Origin: Lathyrus oleraceus
Taxonomy: Eukaryota; Streptophyta; Magnoliopsida; Fabales; Fabaceae
DNA length: 64,000 bases
Direction: 5' to 3'
Assembly (NCBI RefSeq): GCF_024323335.1
Contig: NC_066581.1
Location: 225,014,539 to 225,078,538, forward strand
How positions within the stretch are numbered: position 1 is the stretch's first letter; every line of letters starts with the position of its first letter. The notes under the pieces were generated by a model. The model saw only the letters and a list, made by a program, of their open reading frames with translations, was not told where the DNA came from and searched no databases. Both the position numbers and the translations under genes were made by a program. This document shows positions 1 to 11,540 of the stretch, one piece after another.

Positions 1-1292
1 GGACACAACCCATAGAGTCTTCAAGAACTGCCAGATACATAATCAAGGGTCTCCCTTCAACAGGCGGAGAAAGAATCGGTGGCTCAGACAGATACTCTTT
101 GATACTGTCAAAGGCCTTCTGGCAATCCTCGGTCCAATCATGACGTTGATCTTTCTTGGGGAGCTTGAATATCGGCGCACATGTGGCAGTCATGTGGGAT
201 ATAAATCTGGAAATATAATTCAAGCGGCCAAGAAAACCCCGGACTTGCTTCTCAGTTTTGGGCGCAGGCATCTCTTGTATTGCTTTGACCTTGGTAGGAT
301 CAACTTCAATACCTCTTTCGCTGATAATGAAGCCCAATAACTTGCCGGAACGGACTCCAAATGTACACTTGTTAGGATTCAGACGAAGCTTGCACTTCCT
401 CAAATGCTGAAAAAGCTTCAATAAGTGCTCTACATGTTCAACTTCCGCTCTCGACTTCACAATCATATCATCAACATATACCTCGATCTCCTTGTGCATC
501 ATATCGTGAAATAAGGTAGTCATAGCTCGTTGATACGTGGCTCCGGCGTTCTTCAAACCGAAGGGCATCACTCGATAACAGAATGTTCCCCAAGGTGTGA
601 TGAATGTTGTCTTCTCCATATCCTCGGGTACCATTTCAATCTGATTATATCCGGAAAATCCGTCCATAAATGAGAAGACATTGAATTTAGTTGTGTTATC
701 TACCAACATATCAATGTGTGGTAGAGGAAAATCATCTTTTGGACTAGCTTTATTCAAGTCTCGATAGTCCATACACATTCGTACTTCTCCATCTTTTTTA
801 GGCACGGGCACAATATTGGCCACCCATTGAGGATATGTAGAAGTCACCAGAAACCCCGCGTCAATTTGCTTCTGAACTTCTTCTTTTATCTTCACTGCCA
901 TATCGGGATGAGTTCTTCTGAGCTTCTGTTTCACAGGCACACACTCAGGCTTCAACGGCAGGAAATGTCGCACGATATCAGTATCTAGACCAGGCATGTC
1001 TTCATATGACCAGGAAAAGACGTCGACGTATTCTCGTAGCAACTCAATCAACCCCTTCTTAACAGATTCTTCAAGGAGTGCCCCAATCTTCACTTCTCGC
1101 ACACAATCCTCAGACCCCAAGTTGACCGTTTCCAGATTCTCAAAATGTGGTTGAATGATCTTTTCTTCGTGCTCAAGTAGACGGGTAATCTCGTCAGGAA
1201 TCTCTTCAACATCATCTTCTTCGGCCTTAAATACAGGGAACTCAAAGTTGGGAGATGGTGTTGGATCATTATGTTCAATGGGTTTGATCAAC
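1..1292 (-). CDS. Ogre-1 pol exon: reverse transcriptase, cut by window edge
   Basis: This is the RT exon of the Ogre polyprotein. From the splice acceptor at 1293 the minus-strand frame stays open to base 1 with no stop that I could find. Recognisable blocks are a conserved KPIEHNDP-type start, the RT palm with MDYRDLNKASPKDDFPLPHI, FMDGFSGYNQI, the MPFGLKNAGATYQR block and the catalytic YVDDMI at 461-478. The thumb/connection region GFLGRLNYISRFI follows, and the sequence then heads toward RNase H. It has no start codon of its own, because it would be translated as part of a gag-pro-pol product after removal of the 1293-1560 intron. The upstream gag and protease exons are broken, so this open exon cannot give a functional polyprotein from this copy. 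Confidence 0.85.
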
Positions 1293-1560
1293 CTGTATAA
1301 TGATTTTGGATATAAAGAGATTTTAGAATTCAAACAAAGCAAATCATTATGCAGATGAAAAGATTGATTTTATTTTATTTTTTAAGGTTTTATGTGATCA
1401 CCAATTTCATGCAAAAAAGAAAAAAGTGAAAATAATTGGAAAAACAAACATTTAACATGAATTTATTGAATGAAAATATCATTGTATTTATGAGCCAATA
1501 ATGTCATCGCTCCTCCTTTTGGCATGGGAGAAGGGTTTTTAAACAAACAGTGAACATTAC
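1293..1560 (-). other. Putative Ogre intron between protease and RT
   Basis: Removing minus-strand 1560 to 1293 joins two reading frames in phase: the protease-side exon ends ...CATAAGTCAAC, and the RT exon resumes GTTGATCAAACCC, giving Lys-Ser-Thr-Leu-Ile-Lys. The donor reads GTAATG and the acceptor is TATACAG after a T-rich, AT-rich tract. The interval itself has stops in the RT frame. A spliced intron at exactly this place is an established property of Ogre elements. The splice sites here are inferred from sequence only, with no transcript evidence. Confidence 0.65.
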
Positions 1561-3619
1561 GTTGACTTATGGACAACTGTTGGAACATCAACAGCGACCC
1601 AGTTATTGCAGACCCCTCCAGGGATGACAAAGTTGCCAGAATCTTCCTCTGCATCCTCTTCCACAATAGCAGCAGCTTCCTCGTCTTAGACGGTGTGGAT
1701 GAACCCACCATTCTGAAACAACCCACGCTTGTTGAAAGTGCCAGAAGAATACCCTAGCCAGCCCGGGATTTGTTGTCTTCTAGCTTGATCATTTGTCCTA
1801 AACCAGTAGTTATGCCATGCTCAATGGCCAACTTAGCATCATTGTAGGACACAAATGAAGAAGTTCCTTTCTTAGTAGGCTCAGCAATAGATAAAGCTTG
1901 GAACAGCGTCCCAACTTCATCCTCAGCATCTATATAAGAAAAGGAAGACAGATGGCTAACCAGGAGAGCCTTCTCTCCCCCTACCACCACCAGCTTTTTG
2001 TTCTTGACAAATTTCAATTTCTGGTGTAGGGTGGATATCACGGCGCCTGCCTCGTGAATCCATGGTCTGCCCATCAGACAGCTATATGATGGGTGGATAT
2101 CCATAACCTGAAAAGTGATCTGGAAATCACTTGGTCCAATCTTGACTGGGAGTTCAACCTCACCAATCACCGTTTTGCGGGATCCATCAAAAGCTTTTAC
2201 CACTACTCCACTCTACCTCATGGGAGGCCCCTGGTATGACAATCTGGCCAGAGTGGACTTTGGCAACACATTCAGTGATGATCCAGTGTCTACCAGCACA
2301 TTAGACATGGCATCATCCTTGCAGCTCATAGATATGTGAAGTGCCAAATTATGGTCTCTTCCCTCCTCAGGGAGATCAGCATCACAAAAACTTAGATTGT
2401 TACAAGCGGTAATGTTTGCAACAATACTATCGAATTGTTCTATTGTGACGTCATGATCTACATACGCCACATCCAACACCTTCTGCAGAGCTTCACGGTG
2501 TGGTTCTGAGTTCATTAGCAAAGATAACATAGAGATCTTTGATGGAGTTTGTAGAAGCTGATCTACAACATTGTACTCACTCCTTTTGATGAGCCTCAGC
2601 ATCTCATCACAGTCTTCTTTCATTGTGCCATTCTGGCTAGCAGAGACAGAAGTTCCTATAGCGGTGGTAGGTTTATTAGCAACAAGTGCCGGATTCGGAG
2701 CAACAGCAGCATTTCCAACCAGATGAACAGTGCAATCAGCAATATCAGCCTTTTTGATGTCAGCCGGGGGTTTCGGCGGAGCTGAGAAAACGCGACCACT
2801 ACGGGTCAGGCCGCTAACATCAACGATATTAACAACAGAGGTTGAGAGCAGGGGCACCTCCTTCCCATCTTCCAATGCCACAGCATTGTAACGATAGAGG
2901 ACACTCTTATCAGAAGAATATGGCACAGGGCTAGCTGGCTTAATTATCAAAGAGGGAGAAGCCTTTTGTTTGCTGCCATCATATCGGATGACAACAGGCT
3001 CTGGGATCCGAAATACTGTTGATATCACATTGACTTCATCATCCCCATCGCGATTCTGAAGTATTTCAATTACACCTTCATCCAGCATTTCTTGGATGTC
3101 TTTACGGACTTGGCGACATCCCCTCTGATTGACAGTGCAGACACGACATCAGTCATGGTCGTGCTCATAGTGACTGTATTCACACAACAATCTGTGCATC
3201 TCGACCAATGATTGTCGAATATGGCTGACATATTTGACCTTATATTTACCAGGGCAACCCTGGACCATGTTGACAGCAGACTTCCCATGCTCGGGCAATG
3301 GGTTCTTCTTGATGTTAGGACTTACGTCCTCGAAACACAATATACCGCTCCTAGCAAGGTCCTAAACCTTGGTCTTCAGCGGGTAGCAATTTTCCACATC
3401 ATGTCTGGGGGCATCGGAATGATAAACACAATGTAGTTTTGGCTTATACCACCACTGAGGGTTGGTAGGTATAGTCGGTGGGTCGCGTGGAGTGATCAGT
3501 TTTCTCTCTATCAAAGAGGGATATAGCTCTGCGTAGGTCATAGGAATAGGATCAAAAGTGACCCTTTTCCTCTTATAGCTTGTACTAGTCTGATTATTGT
3601 TTCGAGGCTGGTAGGCCTG
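1561..3619 (-). pseudogene. Ogre-1 gag C-terminus, linker and aspartic protease (broken)
   Basis: On the minus strand this carries a zinc-knuckle-like HCVYHSDAPRHDVENC block, a Cys-rich CRVCTVNQRGC segment, a long linker and a retropepsin domain. The protease active site reads VLVDTGSSLNVLPKS, followed by SYSCLMGRPWIHEAGA, the usual second half. Defects are visible. There is a TAG just after the protease active-site block near 2213, where Ogre-3 has a Gln codon. There is a stop in the Cys-rich segment near 3149, another stop in the knuckle region, and frame loss near 1754 where a TAG ends the open frame. The acidic tail before the intron has a further stop. The corresponding Ogre-3 region (61200-62769) is open, which shows these are lesions of this copy. 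Confidence 0.82.
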
Positions 3620-4873
3620 CTATTGAGGACGGTGTTGTTGTTGTTGATATTGTTGGTGTTGTTGTTGCTGGTTATTATTGTGCTGATAGTGTTGATTTTC
3701 TCTGAAAACAGGTTCTAAGTGAGCCATCTGATGCTGATTACCGGCGGGGCGCACGGTCTTCCTCCTTACCGAGGGTCTTCTGGGTTTAACATGGGAGGTT
3801 ACATCATGTGCCTCACCATCTTTCTTCTTTCTAAACGCCCCATATCGTTTGGCAGAAGAGCCTTCTTCTCTAGTCAGGTGCCCTTCCCTGACTCCTTCCT
3901 CCAAATGCAACCCCATGTTCACCATCTCAGTGAAATCAGAAGGAACATTGGCAATCATCCGCTCATAATAAAATGAGCTCAAGGTCTTCAGGAAGATCTT
4001 GGTCATTTCTTTCTCTTCTAGCGGAGGCACAATCTGTGCAGCTAGTTCTCGCCACCTCTGGGTGTACTCCTTGAAAGTTTCCTTGTCCTTCTGGGACATG
4101 GCTCTCAATTGATCCCTATCGGGAGCCATATCCATGTTATACTTGTATTGCTTAACGAAAGATTCGCCAAGATCGTTGAAGGATCGGATGTTTGCGCTGT
4201 CTAAGCCCATATACCATCTCAGGGCAGCACCGGACAGGCTGTCTTGGAAGTAGTGAATGAGGAGTTGATCATTGTCGGTCTGAGTCGACATCTTCCTCGC
4301 ATACATAACCAAGTGGCTGAGAGGGCAAGTATTTCCCTTGTAATTTTCAAAGTCAGGTACTTTGAACTTTACAGGGATTTTGACATTCGGAACTAGGCAG
4401 AGTTCAGCAGCAGACTTACCAAAGAGGTCCTTCCCTCTGAGAGTTTTGAGTTCCTTGCGGAGCTCAAGAAACTGATCGTTCATGGCATCCATCTTTTCAT
4501 ACACGTCTGGGCCCTCAAACGGCTCAGAGTGGTAGATGGTGTCGTCTACTCTTGGCATAGTATGCACGACCGGAGGTGGAACGGTGAGGATCGGGCTAGA
4601 TGTCGGCAAAGAAGCAAACATGGGGGCAAGACCCTCAGGAACAAAGTTTGTGGGCATCCCCCAGGGAAACCCGGCTGGCATAGCAGTTGGCGCAAAGTGG
4701 GCACTGGCAGCAGGCACTGTTGAAGAGGCAATCTCAGAGATGACTGTCCTCTGGGGAGGAGTTGAAGGCGTTAGAGACGACTGGCTTTGGGCGGCCATGA
4801 AAGACTCCATCAGGGCAGTCAATCTGGCTACTTCCTCCTTGAGTTCTCAGTTCTCTTGCTCTAAGTGATCCAT
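3620..4873 (-). pseudogene. Ogre-1 gag (capsid region)
   Basis: The open part (4822 to 3620, 400 codons) starts MTALMESFMAAQSQSS and is Ser/Pro/Ala-rich. It then carries the retrotransposon gag capsid core: KVPDFENYKGNTCPLSHL, ALRWYMGL, FVKQYKYNMDMAPDRDQL and FKEYTQRWRELAAQI. It ends in a Gln/His-rich stretch. This family of proteins packages element RNA into cytoplasmic particles. Comparison with Ogre-3 places the more likely start at the ATG at 4873 (MDHLEQEN), but a TGA follows directly after that octapeptide here. The frame also stops at 3620 within the poly-Gln tract, so gag is not joined to protease in this copy. Confidence 0.83.
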
Positions 4874-5202
4874 CAGTCTTGAAGTGTTGGCTCGAGTGTA
4901 GTACCGGTGAGTCAGCTTGTCTTCAAAATAAATGAAGAACACAGAGTTAAACCATTGAACAAGAAGCCTGGAGTAAAATCTGCTTATGCACATGATGCAT
5001 GCAATGCTTGTGCATATGATTTATTTTATTTATCAGAGGAACTTTAGAGTTCTATTTGAAAATATTGGAAATATTAATCATTTAGACATATATGGAAATA
5101 TCATATCAATAATATCTGGAAAACATTTTTACACCAAAGAAGTACAGTCTTGGTAACTAAATACAATACAAGAGAGAAGGAAAATGAATATCCTATGGAA
5201 CC
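4874..5202. other. Spacer between Ogre-1 gag and ORF1
   Basis: AT-rich spacer of about 330 bases. On the minus strand the last 100 bases before gag resemble the Ogre-3 stretch at 58900-59016 (reading toward KLTHRYYTRANTSRL), so the gag frame may begin upstream of the ATG used here. I see no other gene or RNA. Confidence 0.6.
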
Positions 5203-6653
5203 CTAGAAACAATCGTCTAAAGCTCTAGAGACTGGAAGATAAGCTGCACGAAGCCTCTTCACCTCCCTCTCATAGGCTTCCTCCATATTCGCCTTCTCTT
5301 TGGCGAGTCGATCGTACTTCCTCTTCCAAAACTTGGAGGACTGAGGAAGAAGAGAATTCACCACATCTTCAGGCTCGTCTATAACCTGATGCTCAAGAAA
5401 CTCTATCAATGCATCCTTATCTCTAAGTTGCTGAAGTAGCTCTTCTCGTTCGCGGATCCAAGCACGCGAATAGTCTTCGTTTCTCAACTTCTCTACTCCT
5501 TGGTCAGGGAGGGTTGAAGGCCCAGCCACAACCAAAGGTGTAGGTCTCGGATACTCATAAGGCATAAGGTACTCAAAAGCTCTCCTCCTAACCGACGAGG
5601 TATAGGGTTCCAAAGCAATACAGTTCTTCGGACCAAGCTCCTTCCTTCCCTTCCTATGAATCTTGCGCCAAGCGCGAACCATCCTACCCTTCAAGCCTTG
5701 GGGATCTTTACCCTCCTGAAAGAATACACCCTCTAACAGAATGTTATTAGGTTTATCCTTTAGGGGGAACCCAAGCTGACGACGTGCCAAAATAGGGTTG
5801 TAGTTAATCCCACCACATGTACCAAGAAGAGGCACATTGGAGAATTCACCACAAGAGTCGATAATTTGCACACCATCGTATACACGGTTGTACCAAATGA
5901 TATCATCATTAGTGAGAGACATAAGCCTCGTGGACCACTGTAGACAACCTTTGTTCTCCTTGAAGGCGACCGTCTGCGGCAAGTGCGAAATAAACCACTT
6001 GTACAACAGAGGCAAACAACACACAATGGTACCACCACCCTTTGCATTCCTCATATGTAAAGAAAAGTAAGTGTCACCCAACAGAGTCGGAACGGGATTA
6101 AGAGTAGAGAAAATCCTAATAGCGTTCACATCTACAAACTTGTCGATGTTGGGAAATAACACTAGCCCATAGATGAGAAGTACAAATATGGCCTCAAAGG
6201 CGTTCTCACTCATGGCCTTCCCATACAAAGTAGCTTGAGCAATGAGGAACTCAGAAGGGAGACCTTGAATTCCACCTTTGGTAGTCATATGAGCACCAAC
6301 CAGAGATTCATCTATATGCAACATGTCAACAATCTCTTGAGAAGTAGGAACCCTCTCTAAGCCACTGAACGGCAACTGATCTAGGATAGGTATACCCACA
6401 AGATAGGCATACTCCTCAAGCGTAGGCAAAACTGGAAATCTGGAAATGTGAAGCAACGGTACAAGGGATCATAGAACTGCACCAATACACTCATCAGACC
6501 TTCGTCCACCTGAGTAGCCAGAATAGATAGAAGCTTCCCATGACGAGCTTTGAAATCCAAGGGATCTAGTACATAGGATGTCAAATTCCTTAGCTCTTTC
6601 AAGTCGGGTTGTCTGAAACTGTACTTCTTCGTATTCCTTCTTTGTCTATCCAT
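5203..6653 (-). pseudogene. Ogre-1 ORF1 (protein of unknown function upstream of gag), one frameshift
   Basis: ORF1 starts MDRQRRNTKKYSFRQPDL at 6653 and ends LPVSRALDDCF at 5203. Such an ORF between leader and gag is diagnostic of Ogre elements; its role is not known. The N-terminal two thirds is a globular domain resembling the plant mobile-domain-like/DUF7745 group (family name from memory). The C-terminal third is charged and likely coiled coil: WIREREELLQQLRDKDALIEF and KRKYDRLAKEKANMEEAYE. Compared with Ogre-3, a single base is missing near 6440 (minus-strand PDFQ/LPTLEEY junction), which splits the frame into an N-terminal 123-codon and a C-terminal 417-codon piece. Otherwise it is well preserved, better than Ogre-3 ORF1, which has two stops. 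Confidence 0.82.
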
Positions 6654-7555
6654 GTCTGAAAATTTGCAAATAGACCTCTTAAGTTCCTTGAAATCTTTCT
6701 CATTGTTGATGATATGGATGCAAATGGGTGCATGAATGCATGGATGCAACAATCACACTCAAGGATCAAGCAAATTACACCACACAAAGGTCATGGGATG
6801 GATCAAGTCATCCTTAATATCAATCATCCGTTTTGGTGGGTTATGGTTTACACCTTATCAACACCCAAGTTCCATTGATATTAAGGATACTTAAGAACGG
6901 ATCAACCATGAATCAAGGGTTTGTTGCAAGTCACGAGCATGGAGTCTCGGTTAAGAACCACCCAAAGGGAGTGTACTAGGGTCTAAACCTGCCAAACATG
7001 TTCTACAAGAGGTTCCCATAGTCATCATCCCATCTTTCAGATATTATCGGATAAACGACTACTCGTATTCCAAAAATATTCTCAAGAGAGACTCTTATGA
7101 GTGTAGTATCGCGTAACAATCGTATCAAATCTTACACTTGAACGACTTTCGCACTACGTCCTAAGAATAGGCCAAGATGGGCTTGGTAAACTAAGGTCTT
7201 TGGCTTCTAAGCTCTATATTGGAAAGAGTAATGCCTAACCACGACTACTCGTGTGACATTATTGATCCCAACATGACCTCCACCAAGTGAATGGGCTTGC
7301 AAGTCAACTTGCTAAGGAATAACTCCACACAAGTCAACAAGACTATGCCATTCTCCTATCCTAAGTGCACTCGAGTTCGGGTATAGAACTCATCTCACAA
7401 AGATCACCAAGCATACAAGCAATTAATATATCAAGCAATTCGATCATTACATACAATACAGTAATCCCAAATTGCACAAAAAATATGTCACAAAATAATA
7501 TACAATACAATACAATAAAATGTGAAAAGTAGGCAAAACCCACTAGGAAAATGAT
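6654..7555 (-). other. Ogre-1 untranslated leader
   Basis: Non-coding sequence between PBS and ORF1, alignable by eye with the Ogre-3 leader (56351-57254) and, more weakly, with Ogre-2 (31255-32110). Shared stretches include the segment around TTACACCTTATCAACACCCA near 6850. No open frame is conserved among the three copies. It may hold packaging signals, but nothing specific can be assigned. Confidence 0.65.
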
Positions 7556-7572
7556 CCCCAGCAGAGTCGTCA
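7556..7572 (-). other. Ogre-1 primer binding site (tRNA-Arg type, one mutation)
   Basis: The minus strand reads TGACGACTCTGCTGGGG, six bases inside the LTR end. Ogre-2 and Ogre-3 read TGGCGACTCTGCTGGGG. The complement ends in CCA as a tRNA 3' end should, and Ogre elements are known to use tRNA-Arg. The G-to-A change at the third base removes one of the bases pairing with the CCA end. Confidence 0.8.
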
Positions 7573-7578
7573 CTTTTC

Positions 7579-9429
7579 TGTAGCGGGGTATTCGTTACCT
7601 TTAGATTTATTGACTAAATCAAAAGTAAACCATACAAGTCGAGTCGCCACCGCACTTCTATTTATCCAAAGGAAAGGTTAGAAAGCGAACAAAAACCGAG
7701 AAGTTTTATCAAATCAAAAACTAATAAAAATGTCAGAGATCGGGGTAAGGGGGTTGGTTATGCAATGGGAAGGTTTTAAGCATCCAAAACATCCTAGGTA
7801 CTCCTAGGGAGCCCTTTTCACAATTGTTGTAAGGTAGGTTGGTATTTTTTGTGAAAATTTGTTTGTGCAAACATGATTGGAGAGATGAGAGAAGAATGTA
7901 CAAATTATTTACAATTTTTTGTGTTTGAATGGATAAACCCATTGCTTACGTACCATCTTAAAAAAAGATTAGGATCAAAACCTCGTAGTTCGGGGTAAAA
8001 ATCTCAAAACAAGTTGGTGAATTGATTGGTCCAAAAGCCTTAAGGTCTTTTGTTATCCAAGGGAGAAAACTCAACCTAAAACCACAAATCCACCATGTGA
8101 GGATAGCTTCAACATGCTAGTGAGGGGTTAACCCAATAATAAGCATGGAAGACTCATTGTCCATCACTAAGGATATAGGTGAGTATTATATCTACCTCAA
8201 GGATAACTCAAACCTAATAGCTAAAGGTTATGAAAACTTTTTGATAAGGAAGTGGCCATTGAAACCACAAAACATTTGAATGGGTTATATTTACCAATGA
8301 AAAGTATTTATAAAATATGGTCAAAGTTGACTTAGAGATTCAATTCAAAATAAGTGTTATGAAAAGAAAGTTTGAAAATCAAAAGCATAATGCTTAGGTT
8401 TCTAATGTTTGAAAACAAATGTTAATGTTTGCACAAAAGTTTTGGCATGGGTTAGAGTGGAGGGAAGAAGAAGAATGGCTAAGTCCTAAGCATACAAGAG
8501 ATGAAGGAGAAGAAATAAGACCACACGTGGAGTTCCCTTCTTGAGATCATATTGATGATCCAAGTAGCTCCCATCCTTTGGAATAAGCAAGCAAATAAGT
8601 GTATACTCAAGCAATCAATCAATCAATCAAAGCTCTTAGGAATCTTCCAATGGCTCTTGTATCTCTCACTTTAGATGCACATGACAATGGTTCTTCAATT
8701 TGGCTCAAATAGGAGTCCCCTAGCACAAGAACACACACATCAAAAAGTTCTATAATGTCAAACAAGGAAGGGACAAGAATGAGTTTAGAGATTTGGTCCT
8801 TCCAATTCATCTCCAACATTAAGGCCTTTTTTACTCCATTTTTTGCATAGGGAATGTCCTAGAATCTAAGTCCTTTTGTCCATTTTTGCATTTGGTCCAC
8901 AACAATCAAAACAAAACACAAGCATAATAATATATACACAATTATGTGCTCAAATGAGCAAAGGGCAAAAGCAAATGAATAATATGTACAAGAATAGTAA
9001 ATTGCATAAATGTAAAGTGCAAGAATTAAATGTTAATGGTTAATGGTTAGTGTTAGTGTGCCATAAGGCAATTTAGCGCTATGTTAAGCAATCGTAAATG
9101 GACTAATGTAGTAGTCACACCTATTTGAGGTCGGTCAATAAAATATAGGCAACAAACATAAGTTAGAGATCTTGATTAGTGAATCAAGCTCCTACAACTT
9201 GTCATGCCAAAAGAAGATGAGAAATGATCTTGTATTGATTTAGGTTCTTCGCTTGATTAGGAAGCAACCTATCCTTAATGCAAAGCCATTCACTTGATCC
9301 ATGATCAAGATGAATTAGATTTGAATTAAGGAAGGTTAAATCTCCCATACATCAAGCCCAACCACCAATATTTAACTCATTGATCAAAAAAGAAAGAAAA
9401 AGAAGAAGAAGAGGATGAATAAGAAGAAG
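7579..9429 (-). repeat. Ogre-1 5' LTR, PBS-proximal part (U5 side)
   Basis: It begins at 7579 with TGTAGCGGGG, the reverse complement of the CCCCGCTACA end shared with the LTRs at 18980 and 54273. It contains the TACGTA motif (7947-7952), the CCTAGG hairpin (7793-7808) and a PBS-like 9-mer (7641-7649) found in the other Ogre LTRs. Further out, the block around 9080-9150 matches the Ogre-2 LTR near 33715-33780. It is cut at 9429 by Athila sequence, and the LTR resumes at 24577. Confidence 0.8.
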
Positions 9430-10027
9430 AGGATGTTTGTTGTACTGCATTATGATCGGAAAATCTGTGAATGTAGCATCAATCATCGCGGGAGAAATGA
9501 GGAAGATGGCTATAAGTGGAACCAAATTCGGTGGTAAAGCAGGTGTGCTTGCATACCCGGGGCTGATAATGGGACTTTTTCGTCGGGCGAATGTTGCCAT
9601 TCCGGAGGAAGTACACTTCTCTATCACCAGTGTGATTAACGATGCCTATCTGAATAGGTTCTGCCAAAGCCAAATGGATAGAACCGAAGGAGCTGGAACT
9701 TCGTCATCCAGACCACGACCCCGACCCCGAACCCACACTACTCCAGTCTTTGACCAAATGGCGTTTGCCAATTACTGTTGCGAGAACTTTGAGGCCTCTA
9801 GGAGGTCTCAATCATTTATCTTCGATGCTATGCAGCAACAGTTCCAGAACACGTTCCTTGCACCCGAAGCCCGCACATTTCCTTCTCAGGCAGAATATGT
9901 GGCTTATTCTAATTGGCCTGAGGGCAGGCCAGATTTTATGGGGGGTGCAGGAGGTGGTGCAAACCCTAATGATGAGATGGAGGACGTCCTTGGTGATGTA
10001 GGTGGTGGCCAAGATGAGGAGGATTGA
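9430..10027 (+). pseudogene. Athila ORF2, 5'-truncated copy
   Basis: The frame begins abruptly inside ORF2 (LLYCIMIGKSV) and runs to the same TGA as the complete copy at 21111-22307. It lacks about 600 bases of the 5' part. The shared portion differs from the other copy at roughly eight positions in 600 by eye, for example Asn/Asp after GKSV and Phe/Cys in the LIMGL-RRAN block. The junction at 9430 abuts a purine-rich AAG tract of Ogre-1 LTR sequence. Confidence 0.8.
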
Positions 10028-11540
10028 GGAGTTAGTGAATTTGAGGAGTTGTTGTCATTTTGAGTTTCTTTGTATTATTTTTGTTTTTGAAAATTTTTGA
10101 TGTACTTTTGGGTGGCTCTAGTTCACCAAAACTTTGTTTTTTCTGTTAGTTGTTTTGATAATTGCATGAATACTATTTGAGATTTAAGTGTGTTATAGTC
10201 AAATTGGTTTATCAACATTTTTGTTTAATTGTTCTTACTCTTAAGTCAAGCTTAAAGCAACCGAGAAATGATCGCAAAGAAAAAAGCATAGGACACTTCG
10301 AGTGGTGATGATAAGAATTAGTGTCGGCATTTCAAGGTACACTTTATCGCTTTCTAGACTTAACATGAGTAGTTTGATGGTGTGTACAAATTTCATATCA
10401 TAAACTCATTGAAATGTATGTCATCTTTTAATCAAAATAGGACTTAACCAATTGTGAGGAAGCTTTCTATTGTACACTAAAAAGCGGGAAACCGATCATT
10501 ATTTCAACTTATTCTTATCATGCTAAATCATGCATCAATCTATTTTTGTGTGAAAATTTTGAAAATGATAGAGGCATTGTTTGTTGAGAAAAACCATTTG
10601 ACCAAAAAGTTTGAATCAACTAACCTTGTGAGGAGTAATCCTTAGTTAAACCCCTTTGAGCTATTTTAGGATTCATTTGATTGATCATTGTAAAATCAAT
10701 TGAAAATTTTGGAATAAATGAATCCTATCTTCTTTCGTATCAATTGAACCCTCAAACCGAGTTGTTTGCAAATTTTGCCTTTTGCTTATGTCTAAGTAGG
10801 GAGCATTATTGAATAAATTTGGTTGTGGAATCTAAAGTTGGGGAGAGTAAAGAAAAAAGAGTTGATCAGAAAATTGGGAAAGTGAGTTTTTATGAAAGGG
10901 AGAAAGTATGGAAAGAAACAAGAAAAAGAAATCACCCTTGAAACCATAGAGCAAAGAAAATGAAAAAAAAAAGAGAAAAAAAAGCAAAGAAAATGCTCAT
11001 GGTTGTGTGGTTGTGAAAAGAAAAAGAAAAAGATAGGGATCAAAGAAATGGAGATTGTGTAGAGTTGAATGTTTAGGAAGGCTCCCTTAAGATAGGCATT
11101 TTTGTTAAATTCTCTTAATCATATCCTTTCTTGTAACCTAAGCCACATTACAACCTTTGAAAGACCTCTTGATTCTCATTTTTCACATGATGTGGTATTT
11201 GTTGTGATAACCGCATGATTTGAGTTGTTGTTGATCTAATTGCTTGGATGGGTGAAAGTAACCCTTCATGTTATTCATCATTATTATGATGTATGTGTAA
11301 GTTTGATTCAATCTTGACATATATGGCTTTGAATTCCTTGGAATGATTTTTGCACTCAACCATTTTTCTTATTCATGTTTTGTCTAGAATTGAGATAGGT
11401 GGATTGAGAAATTTCCAAACACTTTTGAACCATTTGAATGTCCTTGATAAATTCTTGCTTCGATCTTTTGTGTCATTGCTTTGGTTGTGAGGTTGGAAAC
11501 TTTTGTTTAGGGACAAACAAAATGCTAAGTTGGGGAGAGT
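10028..11540 (+). other. Athila 3' untranslated region with two polypurine tracts
   Basis: Non-coding, about 1.5 kb, repeated at 22308-23818. It contains a strongly purine-rich stretch (about 10830-11050, long A/G runs). The sequence AAGTTGGGGAGAG occurs twice: once at about 10835, and once directly against the LTR at 11528-11540, where it serves as the expected polypurine tract for plus-strand priming. No protein-coding frame is supported. Confidence 0.75.
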
